Below are positions 8,220-17,763 of a stretch of DNA of 64,000 bases, piece after piece. The stretch comes from Leptospira sanjuanensis (GTDB lineage Bacteria; Spirochaetota; Leptospiria; Leptospirales; Leptospiraceae), in assembly GCF_022267325.1 (NCBI RefSeq), contig NZ_JAIZBG010000001.1:872001-936000 (forward strand), written 5' to 3'. The notes beneath the pieces were generated by a model, which was given only the letters and a program-made list of their open reading frames with translations, did no database searches and was not told the origin of the DNA. Within the stretch, counting starts at the first letter, position 1. Each line of letters begins with the position of its first letter. The position numbers were made by a program, and so were the translations under genes.

Positions 8220-9086
8220 TTATTTTTGATCGTAAGCCGCTTTCAGTTTTGCGATGTCGATCTTGTCCATTTGAAGCATGGCTTGCATCACTCTTTGCGA
8301 TTTTTGAGGGTCCTTATCCTGCAAATACGCTCCTAAAATCGGAGGAATGATTTGCCAGCTGACTCCGAACTTGTCTTTCACCCAACCGCATTGTTGTTTA
8401 ACTCCTCCTAAGGAAAGTTTGTCCCAGTATTCGTCGATTTCTTCCTGCGTATCGCAACGGACAAAAAAGGAAATCCCTTCGGTGAAAGTGAACGCATGCG
8501 CGAGTCCGCTATCCATCGCCATAAAATTTTGACCGGCGATCGTAAAGTCCGCCCGTTTGACGGTTCCTTCTTTTTCGCCGGATTGATCGTTTGCGGAAAA
8601 TCGTTCGATGTTTCCGATTTTGGAATTCGGAAATTGGGAAGCGTAAAAACGGATCGCTTCTTCCGCTTTACCGTGTTTGTCTCCTACGAACAATAAAAAG
8701 GGAACTACGCTCTGTTCCTGTTTAGAAAGATGAATCTGCCAAGAAACTCCGCATTTATCCTGAAGCCATCCGAATCTTTCGCTAAACGGATACGCACCCA
8801 ATTCCATTAGAACCGAACCGCCTTCCTTCAATTTGTTCCAAAGCTGATTTACTTCCTGTTCGGTTTTGCAATTTACGAAAAAAGAAACAGCGGGAGTAAA
8901 CCGAAAATGCGGACCTCCGTTGAAGGAAAGAAGCTCCTTCCCGTAAATGGAAAACGTCGCGGACATCACGTTATCCCCCGCTTTTGCTACGCCGGAAACT
9001 TTCGCATCGGGAAAAGCAGAAGTGTACAGTTCGGTCGCTTCTCCTAAGTTATTGTTGAACATCAAAAAGGGGGATATCTTCTGCAT
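8220..9086 (-). CDS. Tandem VOC-family protein (PhnB-like)
   Basis: The protein (288 aa) is two repeated glyoxalase/bleomycin-resistance-type domains. Each repeat has the PhnB-like order: a start such as ISPFLMFNNN, an SFFVNCKTEQEV or SFFVRCDTQEEI strand, and a KCGVSWQIHL or KFGVSWQIIP end (about 1-135 and 140-265). Family members look like demethylubiquinone-methyltransferase relatives but usually have no known enzyme activity. There is no signal peptide. It lies head-to-tail behind nothing obvious and 100 bases upstream of the ArsR-AHSA1 operon's 3' end on the same strand. VOC proteins of this type are often found near AHSA1 and ArsR genes, which fits the context. Confidence 0.88.
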   Translation of the reverse strand: MQKISPFLMFNNNLGEATELYTSAFPDAKVSGVAKAGDNVMSATFSIYGKELLSFNGGPHFRFTPAVSFFVNCKTEQEVNQLWNKLKEGGSVLMELGAYPFSERFGWLQDKCGVSWQIHLSKQEQSVVPFLLFVGDKHGKAEEAIRFYASQFPNSKIGNIERFSANDQSGEKEGTVKRADFTIAGQNFMAMDSGLAHAFTFTEGISFFVRCDTQEEIDEYWDKLSLGGVKQQCGWVKDKFGVSWQIIPPILGAYLQDKDPQKSQRVMQAMLQMDKIDIAKLKAAYDQK

Positions 9087-9187
9087 AAAAACCTCGTTTT
9101 AGTATAATTGATTTCTTTCAAGGGCCTTCACACCGGCCCAGATATTTTTAAAAGTTTTTCGATTTATGCGTTTTCGTTTAATCAGGA

Positions 9188-9676
9188 TTATGCGAAAGTT
9201 TCGAGCAGCGCTTCGAGTCGATCGTAATTATATCCGAGTCCGTCTTCCATCGGTGAAAGAATAACGCTTTCTCTCGCTTCCTTGGATTCGTACAAAACGG
9301 TTATGGACAGCAATGTCGTTTTAGAATCGATTTCCGTTAAGATGGACGTATCGATCGCTTCTCCCGCATACCAGGATTCGTCGAAAACTTCGGTGGCGAC
9401 GAGCCGATCGGGCGCGTCGATTTCCAAATAAACTCCGCCCATTCCCATATCTTTTCCGCCTTCGCTGCGCCAAACATACCGATACTTGCCGCCGACTTTG
9501 AGATCGATGTCGCAAACGATCAAAGACCAACCGGGCGGACCATCGAACCAGCGTTTGAGTAATTCCGGTTTGGTCATCGCATCAAAGACCAACGCGCGCG
9601 GCGCGTCGAATGTGCGTGTGATGAGAATTTCTCGTTCTCCTTGCGCGACCACTTTCAGTTTTTTCGTATTCTCCAT
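9188..9676 (-). CDS. AHSA1/SRPBCC domain protein
   Basis: This 162-residue protein has the AHSA1-type START-like fold. The family-typical opening is ILITRTFDAPRALVFDAMT, followed by LLKRWFDGPPGW, a VGGKYRYVWR strand and a C-terminal helix with YDRLEALLE. Such proteins form hydrophobic ligand cavities; the ligand is unknown. I start it at ATG 9676 (AAGGAG just upstream). A longer open frame to 10069 merely reads through the arsR gene in another frame. It follows arsR by 11 bases and is surely co-transcribed. Confidence 0.88.
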   Translation of the reverse strand: MENTKKLKVVAQGEREILITRTFDAPRALVFDAMTKPELLKRWFDGPPGWSLIVCDIDLKVGGKYRYVWRSEGGKDMGMGGVYLEIDAPDRLVATEVFDESWYAGEAIDTSILTEIDSKTTLLSITVLYESKEARESVILSPMEDGLGYNYDRLEALLETFA

Positions 9677-9687
9677 GGGAGTTCTCC

Positions 9688-10062
9688 TTAAACGGATCTC
9701 GTTCCGCTTTCTTTTTCTTTCTTCCCGACTTTCAGCTCGTCCAAGAGAGCGTCGAGTTTGTCGAAACGCCCTTCCCAAAGCCGGCGGTATTTTTCCAGCC
9801 AATCGCTCGCTTCCGCTAAAGGTTGTGCTTCGATTTGTCTCGGTCTTTTTTGTGCGTCCTTCGCTCGCGTAATCAATCCGGCTTTTTCCAACACTTTGAG
9901 ATGTTTGGAAATCGCAGGTTGGCTCATCGCAAAGGGCTTTACCAATTCCATCACGGAGGCTTCTCCCTCCGCTAAACGCGCCAGAATCGCCCGTCTGGTT
10001 GGATCTGCTAACGCCGCGAACGTCGCATCCAAACGTTCCGACGCACTCATGGGGATGCTCAT
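9688..10062 (-). CDS. ArsR-family transcriptional regulator
   Basis: A winged-helix repressor of 124 aa. The conserved FAALADPTRRAIL helix is followed by the recognition region MSQPAISKHLKVLEKAGLI (about 46-64). There is no metal-binding ELCVC-type motif, so it is of the non-metal, AHSA1-linked ArsR kind. The C-terminal part (WLEKYRRLWEGRFDKLDALL) is also typical of that group. It precedes the AHSA1 gene by 11 bases. A palindrome ATAACC-ATAC-GGTTAT sits 6 bases upstream of ATG 10062, so autoregulation is likely. ATG 10050 is an alternative start. Neither has a clear Shine-Dalgarno sequence, so the message may be nearly leaderless. Confidence 0.9.
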   Translation of the reverse strand: MSIPMSASERLDATFAALADPTRRAILARLAEGEASVMELVKPFAMSQPAISKHLKVLEKAGLITRAKDAQKRPRQIEAQPLAEASDWLEKYRRLWEGRFDKLDALLDELKVGKKEKESGTRSV

Positions 10063-10068
10063 ATTTCA

Positions 10069-10084
10069 ATAACCATACGGTTAT
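10069..10084 (-). promoter_or_regulatory. Likely ArsR operator over the arsR-AHSA1 promoter
   Basis: ATAACCATACGGTTAT has perfect 6-base arms and a 4-base spacer. On the minus strand a TTGCTA (-35) and TATGGT (-10), 17 bases apart, overlap it, so bound repressor would block polymerase. The same AACC-N4-GGTT signature occurs before the ArsR gene at 37604. Confidence 0.6.
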
Positions 10085-10378
10085 ATAAAAATTTTAGCAA
10101 GTATTTTTTAGGATTGAGATCGGTTTTAGGCGAAAACCCGCTGGGAAATACGGAAAATCCAATGCGCTAAGGATGCGGAGCGGGCGAAGCAGCCCTCTCA
10201 TTTCAATGATGAAATGAGAGGGCCGAAAGCGATAGCTGGAGCGCGGAGCAAGCCTGGCCTGCGATTTATTCCGAAGAATTCCGATTTCGCCGCCGATCGA
10301 GCAGGAGCGCCCGTTCATTTTTGAGTGAAATATTGGGTCTTTTCAAAAACTTGGATATAACGAGAAGGTTCGCAGTTC
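10085..10378. other. Divergent intergenic region with a dispersed repeat copy
   Basis: The region between the divergent arsR and ABC-F genes has no credible gene. It contains copy B of the dispersed element and the upstream region of the ABC-F gene. Confidence 0.6.
10164..10264 (+). repeat. Dispersed intergenic element, copy B
   Basis: It begins GCGCTAAGGATGCGGAGCG and ends GAGCAAGCCTGGCCTGCGA. The centre is a perfect 14-bp hairpin (10192-10205 with 10210-10223, loop ATGA), the longest in the family. This copy lies between divergent genes, so it cannot be a shared 3'-end terminator. Confidence 0.85.
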
Positions 10379-11873
<1,495 letters not shown>

Positions 11874-11875
<2 letters not shown>

Positions 11876-11909
11876 AAGAATCGAATATTCGATTCTTTTG
11901 TTTTTATTT
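11874..11909. terminator. Bidirectional terminator between ABC-F and AhpD-like genes
   Basis: A perfect 26-base palindrome (arms AAAAGAATCGAAT and ATTCGATTCTTTT, 11874-11899) is followed by TGTTTTTATTT. The A-run on the other side makes it work in both directions for the convergent genes. It overlaps the ABC-F stop codon. Confidence 0.85.
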
Positions 11910-12341
11910 CGCTGTCATCCGCGTTGAAATTGCGATTCGATTCCAGGAATTGATCGTGTTGATCAAAATGATCAGAGCCACGAATTCTTTCTCGTTGAAA
12001 TGTTTTCTGACCTTTTCGTAGGTTTCGTCCGGAACTCCTTTTTCGGAAATCTTCGTCACCGTTTCGGTTAATTCCAAAGCTGCCTTTTCTTTTTCCGTGT
12101 AAAAGGTCGCTTCTCTCCAAGCGTCCAAAAGATAGATTCTTTTTTCCGCTTCTCCCATATCTCTCAAGTCCTTCGTGTGCATGTTGATGCAAAACGCACA
12201 TCCGTTGAGTTGCGACGCGCGTATCTTTACGAGTTCGTAGAGAACGGGGTCGATTCCTCCTTGTTTCGCGAATTCCTCCATTTTCAGCATCGCTTGCAAC
12301 GACTCGGGATAAACCGTCGCATAGTTCAATCTGGTTTCCAT
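11904..12341 (-). CDS. AhpD-like / carboxymuconolactone decarboxylase family protein
   Basis: The 145-residue protein has the AhpD-type active site C48-A-F-C51 with H55 following (NGCAFCINMH). In this family the cysteine pair supports peroxidase or disulfide reductase activity. It is all-helical with no signal peptide. I start at ATG 12341, preceded by GGAG; the frame is open further upstream but loses family character. The tetR gene ends 65 bases upstream on the same strand, and the two may form an operon. Confidence 0.88.
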   Translation of the reverse strand: METRLNYATVYPESLQAMLKMEEFAKQGGIDPVLYELVKIRASQLNGCAFCINMHTKDLRDMGEAEKRIYLLDAWREATFYTEKEKAALELTETVTKISEKGVPDETYEKVRKHFNEKEFVALIILINTINSWNRIAISTRMTAK

Positions 12342-12406
12342 GTTGTCTCCTATACAAAGGAAGACGCGGCTTGAAGGTTTTTGTGACAGACCGGAATTTT
12401 TTTTTG

Positions 12407-13060
12407 TTATTCCCAAGCGGAGAAGTAGGCGATAACCGCGTTTGCTGCTTCGGTCCGCATTCTCTTAGAGATTCTATTTTCCTGATAATATCCTCGTTTC
12501 ATGCAGGCGAATGCGATTTCCACTCCGAGCGTTGCGACGTCGGGTTGTTTCGGGATCGTAAACGGAACCTTAAGATTCGAGAGTTGAACGCGGACTCCCG
12601 CTCCGATATGAGCGATCGTGATTTCCTGTGCGAGATACGCGTTTCTGCTGAATGGCCCGCCTAACACGAGTATGCTGGCAACGGGCGTTGAGTCGTAATA
12701 ATCCGATGCGGCGTCCACTAAGATGCGAACGAGTTTTTTCCAGGTAAGATTGACGCTCTTGGAGCCTTCGAGTGCGAGAATTTCTCCCACTTTGGCGAGA
12801 TGTTTTTCGGCGAGTCGAGTGAACAAAGAATACTTATCGGGAAAGAATTGATAGATGCTGGCGCGGGGAACGCCCGATTTTTTCGCGATTTCCGGAATCG
12901 ACGTCTCTTCCGGTCCGATCTTTTCGAGCATTCGTTCCGCCGTTTCCAATACGAGAGCCATTCTTGCTTGAGAACGTTCCTGCAAAGGAATGCGAGTCCC
13001 GTTCGTCTTTTTACCGTTACGCGAATCGGTTTTGTTTTTTCGGATTATCGAGTTCGGCAT
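12407..13060 (-). CDS. TetR-family transcriptional regulator
   Basis: A 217-aa repressor-like protein with a basic N-terminal extension (1-30) and a TetR helix-turn-helix (about 55-75; IPEIAKKSGVPRASIYQFFPD). The C-terminal half is the divergent ligand-binding domain. It is divergent from the flavin monooxygenase gene across 187 bases that contain palindromes, and upstream of the AhpD-like gene. By context it probably controls the monooxygenase, itself and perhaps the AhpD-like gene. Confidence 0.9.
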   Translation of the reverse strand: MPNSIIRKNKTDSRNGKKTNGTRIPLQERSQARMALVLETAERMLEKIGPEETSIPEIAKKSGVPRASIYQFFPDKYSLFTRLAEKHLAKVGEILALEGSKSVNLTWKKLVRILVDAASDYYDSTPVASILVLGGPFSRNAYLAQEITIAHIGAGVRVQLSNLKVPFTIPKQPDVATLGVEIAFACMKRGYYQENRISKRMRTEAANAVIAYFSAWE

Positions 13061-13153
13061 TCTATATCTTTCGTTTTAAAGGATTTAAATCGCCCGCCGT
13101 TCGTTTACGTTCTTTCGATCGGGTTTGGTCAAAGCCAAAAAATTCTTGCGCTC

Positions 13154-13202
13154 AAATCCAACATAAGTAAGATCTCTCGAAAATGTAACATTTGTTGGAT
13201 TT
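13154..13202. promoter_or_regulatory. Inverted repeats in the tetR-monooxygenase divergent promoter
   Basis: AAATCCAACA (13154-13163) and TGTTGGATTT (13193-13202) form a perfect 10-base inverted repeat with a 29-base spacer. A second palindrome, AATGT-A-ACATT, sits between them at 13182-13192. Either could be TetR sites. Binding is not shown. Confidence 0.45.
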
Positions 13203-13247
13203 TAAATTTCGTCAACGAATGTTCCTGAAACGCAAAGGGAGAATCGG

Positions 13248-14615
13248 ATGAAGTCGAATGTCAAAGTCTGCGTCGTAGGCGCGGGGCCTAGCGGTATCGC
13301 GGCCGCAAAGAATTGCGTTCAATATGGGTTGGACGTGGTCGTTTTTGAAAAGAACGACAAGGTCGGAGGGAACTGGGTCTTCAATTCGAAAACCGGACAC
13401 TCCAGCGTTTACGAAAACACGCATATCATCAGCTCGAAGGCTTGGTCCGAATACGAAGACTTCCCGATGCCGGACGATTATCCGGAATATCCGAATCACA
13501 AACAACTTCAGGCTTACTTCGAATCGTACGCGAAACATTTCGGAGTGTATAAGAAGATCCGTTTCAATCACACGATCCAAAAGATCACAAGAACGGAAGA
13601 CGGAGATTGGAAGGTGGATTATATAGACGCTTCCAAAAAAAAGAAGACCGAAATCTTCGACGTTCTTATGGTCGCCAACGGTCATCACTGGAATCCGAAA
13701 TATCCGGAATACGAAGGAAAGTTCACGGGTAAATTCCTGCATTCGCACGATTTTAAGGGAGTTACCAACGAGTGGAAGGGAAAGGACATTCTCGTGATCG
13801 GCGGCGGTAATTCCGCTTGCGACGTTGCGGTCGAATCCGCGCGCGTCGCCAACAGCGTGAAGTTGTCGATGAGAAGTCCTCAATGGTTTTTTCCGAAATT
13901 TCTTTTCGGAATGCCTTCCGACGTGTTCGCCGCAAAGACCCCGAGCTGGATTCCGTCCATCGTAAAACAATGGACTCTTACGAAGATGCTTCATGTGTTG
14001 CAGGGTTCTTACAAGAATTACGGTCTTCCCGTTAATACGACATTAGCGCTCAGTCATCACCCGACTTTGAATTCTGATCTCCTCGATTTTATCCGTCACG
14101 GAAGAATCAAACCTCGTCCTGCGATCAAAAAACTGCACGGAAAGGAAGTCGAATTCGTGGACGGAACCAAGGAGAAGTTCGACATCATCTGCGCCTGCAC
14201 CGGATTTTGGACCACGTTTCCTTTCTTTGATAAGTCGTTTATCGATTTTCAACACGTCGAAAAGATCCCTCTCTTCCGTAAAATGATGCACAACGATTAC
14301 CGAAATTTGTATTTTATCGGTTTGTTTCAACCGGTGGGTTGTATTTGGCCGATGGCGGATTATCAAGCGAAGCTTGCGTGCCTGGAAATTCTCGGTAAAT
14401 ACAAACGACCTAAGAATTTAAAGGAAGCGATTCGATACGAGATTGAACACCCTCACTTTACGTTCGGCGGCGGTCAAAGACATGCCGTGGAAGTGGATTA
14501 TCATGCGTTCCGCAAAGAACTCCAGCTGGAACTTCTTAAGGCGGGTGTTGATATCGGAAAGCCGCCGGGCGGTAATAAAAAGTTGTATAAGGATTTTTCG
14601 AAACAGGCGGTGTAG
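13248..14615 (+). CDS. Flavin-containing monooxygenase
   Basis: The 455-residue protein uses FAD and NADPH to oxygenate small substrates. The FAD-binding GAGPSG is at residues 10-15, the KVGGNWVFN region near 40, and the NADPH-binding GGGNSACDV near 185. A FMO/BVMO-like fingerprint variant, FTGKFLHSHDFKG, precedes it (about 160). The late ACTGFWTTFPF motif fits FMO proteins. ATG 13248 has GGGAG upstream. The gene is divergent from a TetR regulator, a common arrangement for such monooxygenases. Confidence 0.9.
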   Translation: MKSNVKVCVVGAGPSGIAAAKNCVQYGLDVVVFEKNDKVGGNWVFNSKTGHSSVYENTHIISSKAWSEYEDFPMPDDYPEYPNHKQLQAYFESYAKHFGVYKKIRFNHTIQKITRTEDGDWKVDYIDASKKKKTEIFDVLMVANGHHWNPKYPEYEGKFTGKFLHSHDFKGVTNEWKGKDILVIGGGNSACDVAVESARVANSVKLSMRSPQWFFPKFLFGMPSDVFAAKTPSWIPSIVKQWTLTKMLHVLQGSYKNYGLPVNTTLALSHHPTLNSDLLDFIRHGRIKPRPAIKKLHGKEVEFVDGTKEKFDIICACTGFWTTFPFFDKSFIDFQHVEKIPLFRKMMHNDYRNLYFIGLFQPVGCIWPMADYQAKLACLEILGKYKRPKNLKEAIRYEIEHPHFTFGGGQRHAVEVDYHAFRKELQLELLKAGVDIGKPPGGNKKLYKDFSKQAV

Positions 14616-15016
14616 TTTCGAAAAGTTTTTTGTTCGGAGTTTTTGTAGGAGTTCCCACGCTTTGGAAACTGAAAATTGTTCTTGAGCAGATTCGATTTTT
14701 CTGATAAAGCGAATTTGTCAAGATTTCCCACAAAGCCCGCCTCCACCACCCAATTCGGGTGGGGGCTTCCCTCTTACGGCTATATGTCGGAATTACGACA
14801 ACATATTCTTTGACAATGCGTTAGGGATACGAAGGGCGCGGAGCGGACTCGTTAGTTCGATCGGAGCCGCATAAGACTTCGTTCGCATTTTCGTTTCTGC
14901 AAAGTTTACGAGGCCGAAGCGATAGCGGAGCCCGTAGTAGCCCGCCTGCGACTTTTTCGGAAAACTTTATTTTTCGTTTTTTGCGAGCAGGAACGCCCCG
15001 GATTTTTTTCGATACG
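14616..15016. other. Convergent intergenic region with repeat elements
   Basis: This 401-base stretch between the convergent monooxygenase and SDR genes holds a GGAGTTCCCAC motif at 14648-14658, a CCACCC/GGGTGG hairpin at 14746-14762 that could weakly terminate transcription, and copy C of the dispersed element. No gene is evident. Confidence 0.55.
14818..14952 (+). repeat. Dispersed intergenic element, copy C
   Basis: It starts GCGTTAGGGATACGAAGGGC and ends GTAGTAGCCCGCCTGCGAC, both as in copy D. The core is longer than in A, B and E and pairs only weakly (CTCGT 14848-14852 with ACGAG 14908-14912). Confidence 0.75.
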
Positions 15017-15886
15017 TTATGCGCCCTTGATTGCTTGCGCTTTTTCATTCAATCGCTTTTGAGCGGATCTAAGTTCTCCGTCCGCAATCTGCAACGTCCA
15101 TTCCGGAAAATGTCTCGCTAAAAAATACTGAAGCCAAGAATCCCAGGTCGCGTATCCGAGAAACTTTTTCTTTGGCAACCAACGGATAAATGCGTCCGCG
15201 ACTTTTTCCACGGAATGAACCGCGTTGATCGCGGAACCCATCTCGATCTCCTTCACGAGATCCGGTTTGTCCCGATTCTCTTTTTCCAATCCGGGCGTGT
15301 CGGTCGTAGGCGGCAGAAAAATTTTTACTCGAACCCCATGGATCATCATTTCTTGCCGCAGGGATTGCGCGAATCCCGTGATCGCGAACTTACTCGCGGA
15401 ATAGGCCCCGTATCCGTAAATCGAAAACGTGGCAAGCATGGAGGAAATCAGGATGATATCGCCTGATCCTTGTTTGACGAAGTGATCGTGAAAGGCTCGA
15501 ACCACGTTGACGTGTCCGAAATAGTTCACTTCCATTAGATCGCGAAAGTCCGATTCTTCCAGATCGCCGACTCTGCCCACTTTCGCATAACCGCTGTTAC
15601 ATACGAGTAAATCGAGTCCTCCCAATATTTTAAGAGCGTATTTTGCGGCTTTTTTCACCTGATCCGGCTTGGATACGTCGGCGACGACCGAATCGAAGAT
15701 CGCGTCTTGAGATCCGATCTTACGAAGTTCCCGGACTGTCGCTTCTAAGGTTTGTTTTTTTCTCGCGGATACGACGACGCTCGCGCCCCCTTTTGCGAAC
15801 GCGACCGCCAGCCCTTTGCCGATTCCCGTGGAGCCGCCGGAAATAAAAACTTTCTTACCTGCGAGTTGAGAAGGAGGGACTTTCAT
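15017..15886 (-). CDS. Short-chain dehydrogenase/reductase
   Basis: A 289-aa SDR with cofactor loop SGGSTGIGKG (about 15-24), a CNSGYAK segment in place of the usual NAG motif, catalytic Ser and YSASK (about 165-169), and an extended C-terminus with a basic end. The middle, IFLPPTTDTPG, and the overall length recall 3-ketodihydrosphingosine reductase-like SDRs, but the substrate is not certain. It lies 10 bases downstream of the ABC permease gene and is the last gene of that operon. Confidence 0.87.
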   Translation of the reverse strand: MKVPPSQLAGKKVFISGGSTGIGKGLAVAFAKGGASVVVSARKKQTLEATVRELRKIGSQDAIFDSVVADVSKPDQVKKAAKYALKILGGLDLLVCNSGYAKVGRVGDLEESDFRDLMEVNYFGHVNVVRAFHDHFVKQGSGDIILISSMLATFSIYGYGAYSASKFAITGFAQSLRQEMMIHGVRVKIFLPPTTDTPGLEKENRDKPDLVKEIEMGSAINAVHSVEKVADAFIRWLPKKKFLGYATWDSWLQYFLARHFPEWTLQIADGELRSAQKRLNEKAQAIKGA

Positions 15887-15896
15887 AGCGGGATTC

Positions 15897-16654
<758 letters not shown>

Positions 16655-16658
<4 letters not shown>

Positions 16659-17596
16659 TGTGACTCCTTTACCAATTGAACGAAAATTTCTTCGAGAGAG
16701 CTCTGAGTCGTATTCAGATCCTTGAAATCGATCTTCGCCTTTTTCAGGTCTTGCAGTAGCGCGGAGATTCCCGTCTGTTTTCCGTGGGAATCGTACGTGT
16801 ATAGAAGTTGTTTCCCGTTGTTTACGATCTCAAGCCCTTTCGTTTTTAAACCGGCCGGAATCTTTTTCAACGTCTGATTCAAATCGATCAGCAGTTGCTT
16901 CTTGCCGAGTTTGTGCATGAGTTCTTTTTTATCTTCCACAAGGATCAATTCTCCCTTGTTCATTACGCCGATTCGATCAGCGATTTCTTCCGCTTCTTCG
17001 ATGTAGTGCGTCGTTAAGATGATCGTGACTCCGTTTTCCCTTAGGTTGCGGACGATGTTCCACATATCCTTTCGAAGCTCCACGTCGACTCCGGCGGTCG
17101 GTTCATCCAAGAAGAGAACCTTCGGCTCGTGCGCAAGGGCCTTTGCGATCAAAACCCTGCGTTTCATTCCTCCCGATAAGGTGAGAATCATCTGATCTTT
17201 TTTTTCCCAAAGGGAAAGGGATTTTAATAGTTTTTCAATATAATCGGGGTTAGGCGATTTTCCGTATAACCCTCTCGTAAAACTAACCGTGGCCCATACG
17301 GATTCGAATGCGTGAACGCTCAATTCCTGCGGAACCAATCCGATCTGCGATCTCGTAAATCGAAAGTCCTTGAGAATGTTTTTGCCTTTGACTTCCACGG
17401 AGCCGTCGCTCGGATTTACGATTCCGCAGATTACGGAAATTAAGGTCGTTTTGCCCGCGCCGTTCGGACCGAGCAACGCGATGATTTCTCCGTCTTCGAT
17501 TTCCAAAGAGACGTTTTTCAACGCCTGGAATCCGTTCCCGTAGAATTTAGAAAGATTTTTCACGGAGACAACGGATGACTTCGTTTTCGGTTTCAT
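16655..17596 (-). CDS. ABC transporter ATP-binding protein
   Basis: The 313-aa ATPase has Walker [10 protein letters not shown] (about 43-51), Q-loop, signature [15 protein letters not shown] and Walker [13 protein letters not shown]. The C-terminal 80 residues form the regulatory extension typical of DrrA/CcmA-type exporter ATPases. It is first in an operon with the permease (4-base overlap) and the SDR. The operon likely exports a hydrophobic compound that the SDR may help to make; that link is inference. Confidence 0.92.
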
Positions 17597-17685
17597 GTTC
17601 TTTCCTGAATTTTGATCTTGTAAAATCGATTGATTGAAATGCCTAAAATACTGAATCCCGTTTCTTAGAACAGCATCATTTTCGA

Positions 17686-17703
17686 ATTATAGGTCTCCTA
17701 TAA
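17686..17703 (-). promoter_or_regulatory. Palindrome overlapping a -10-like element upstream of the ABC operon
   Basis: TTATAGG (17687-17693) and CCTATAA (17697-17703) flank TCT. On the minus strand a TATAAT hexamer lies in it, about 90 bases upstream of the ATPase start. This could be promoter plus operator, but no well-spaced -35 box is visible. Confidence 0.4.
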
Positions 17704-17763
17704 ATGCGCGTTTTTCAACCTCTTCGAATCTTGATTGCGTTTTCGTACTTTGGTTCGGAAATT

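Noticed and set aside
9188..10069. A 293-codon open frame on the minus strand
   Set aside because: Only the part from 9676 has AHSA1 character; the rest is arsR read in another frame.
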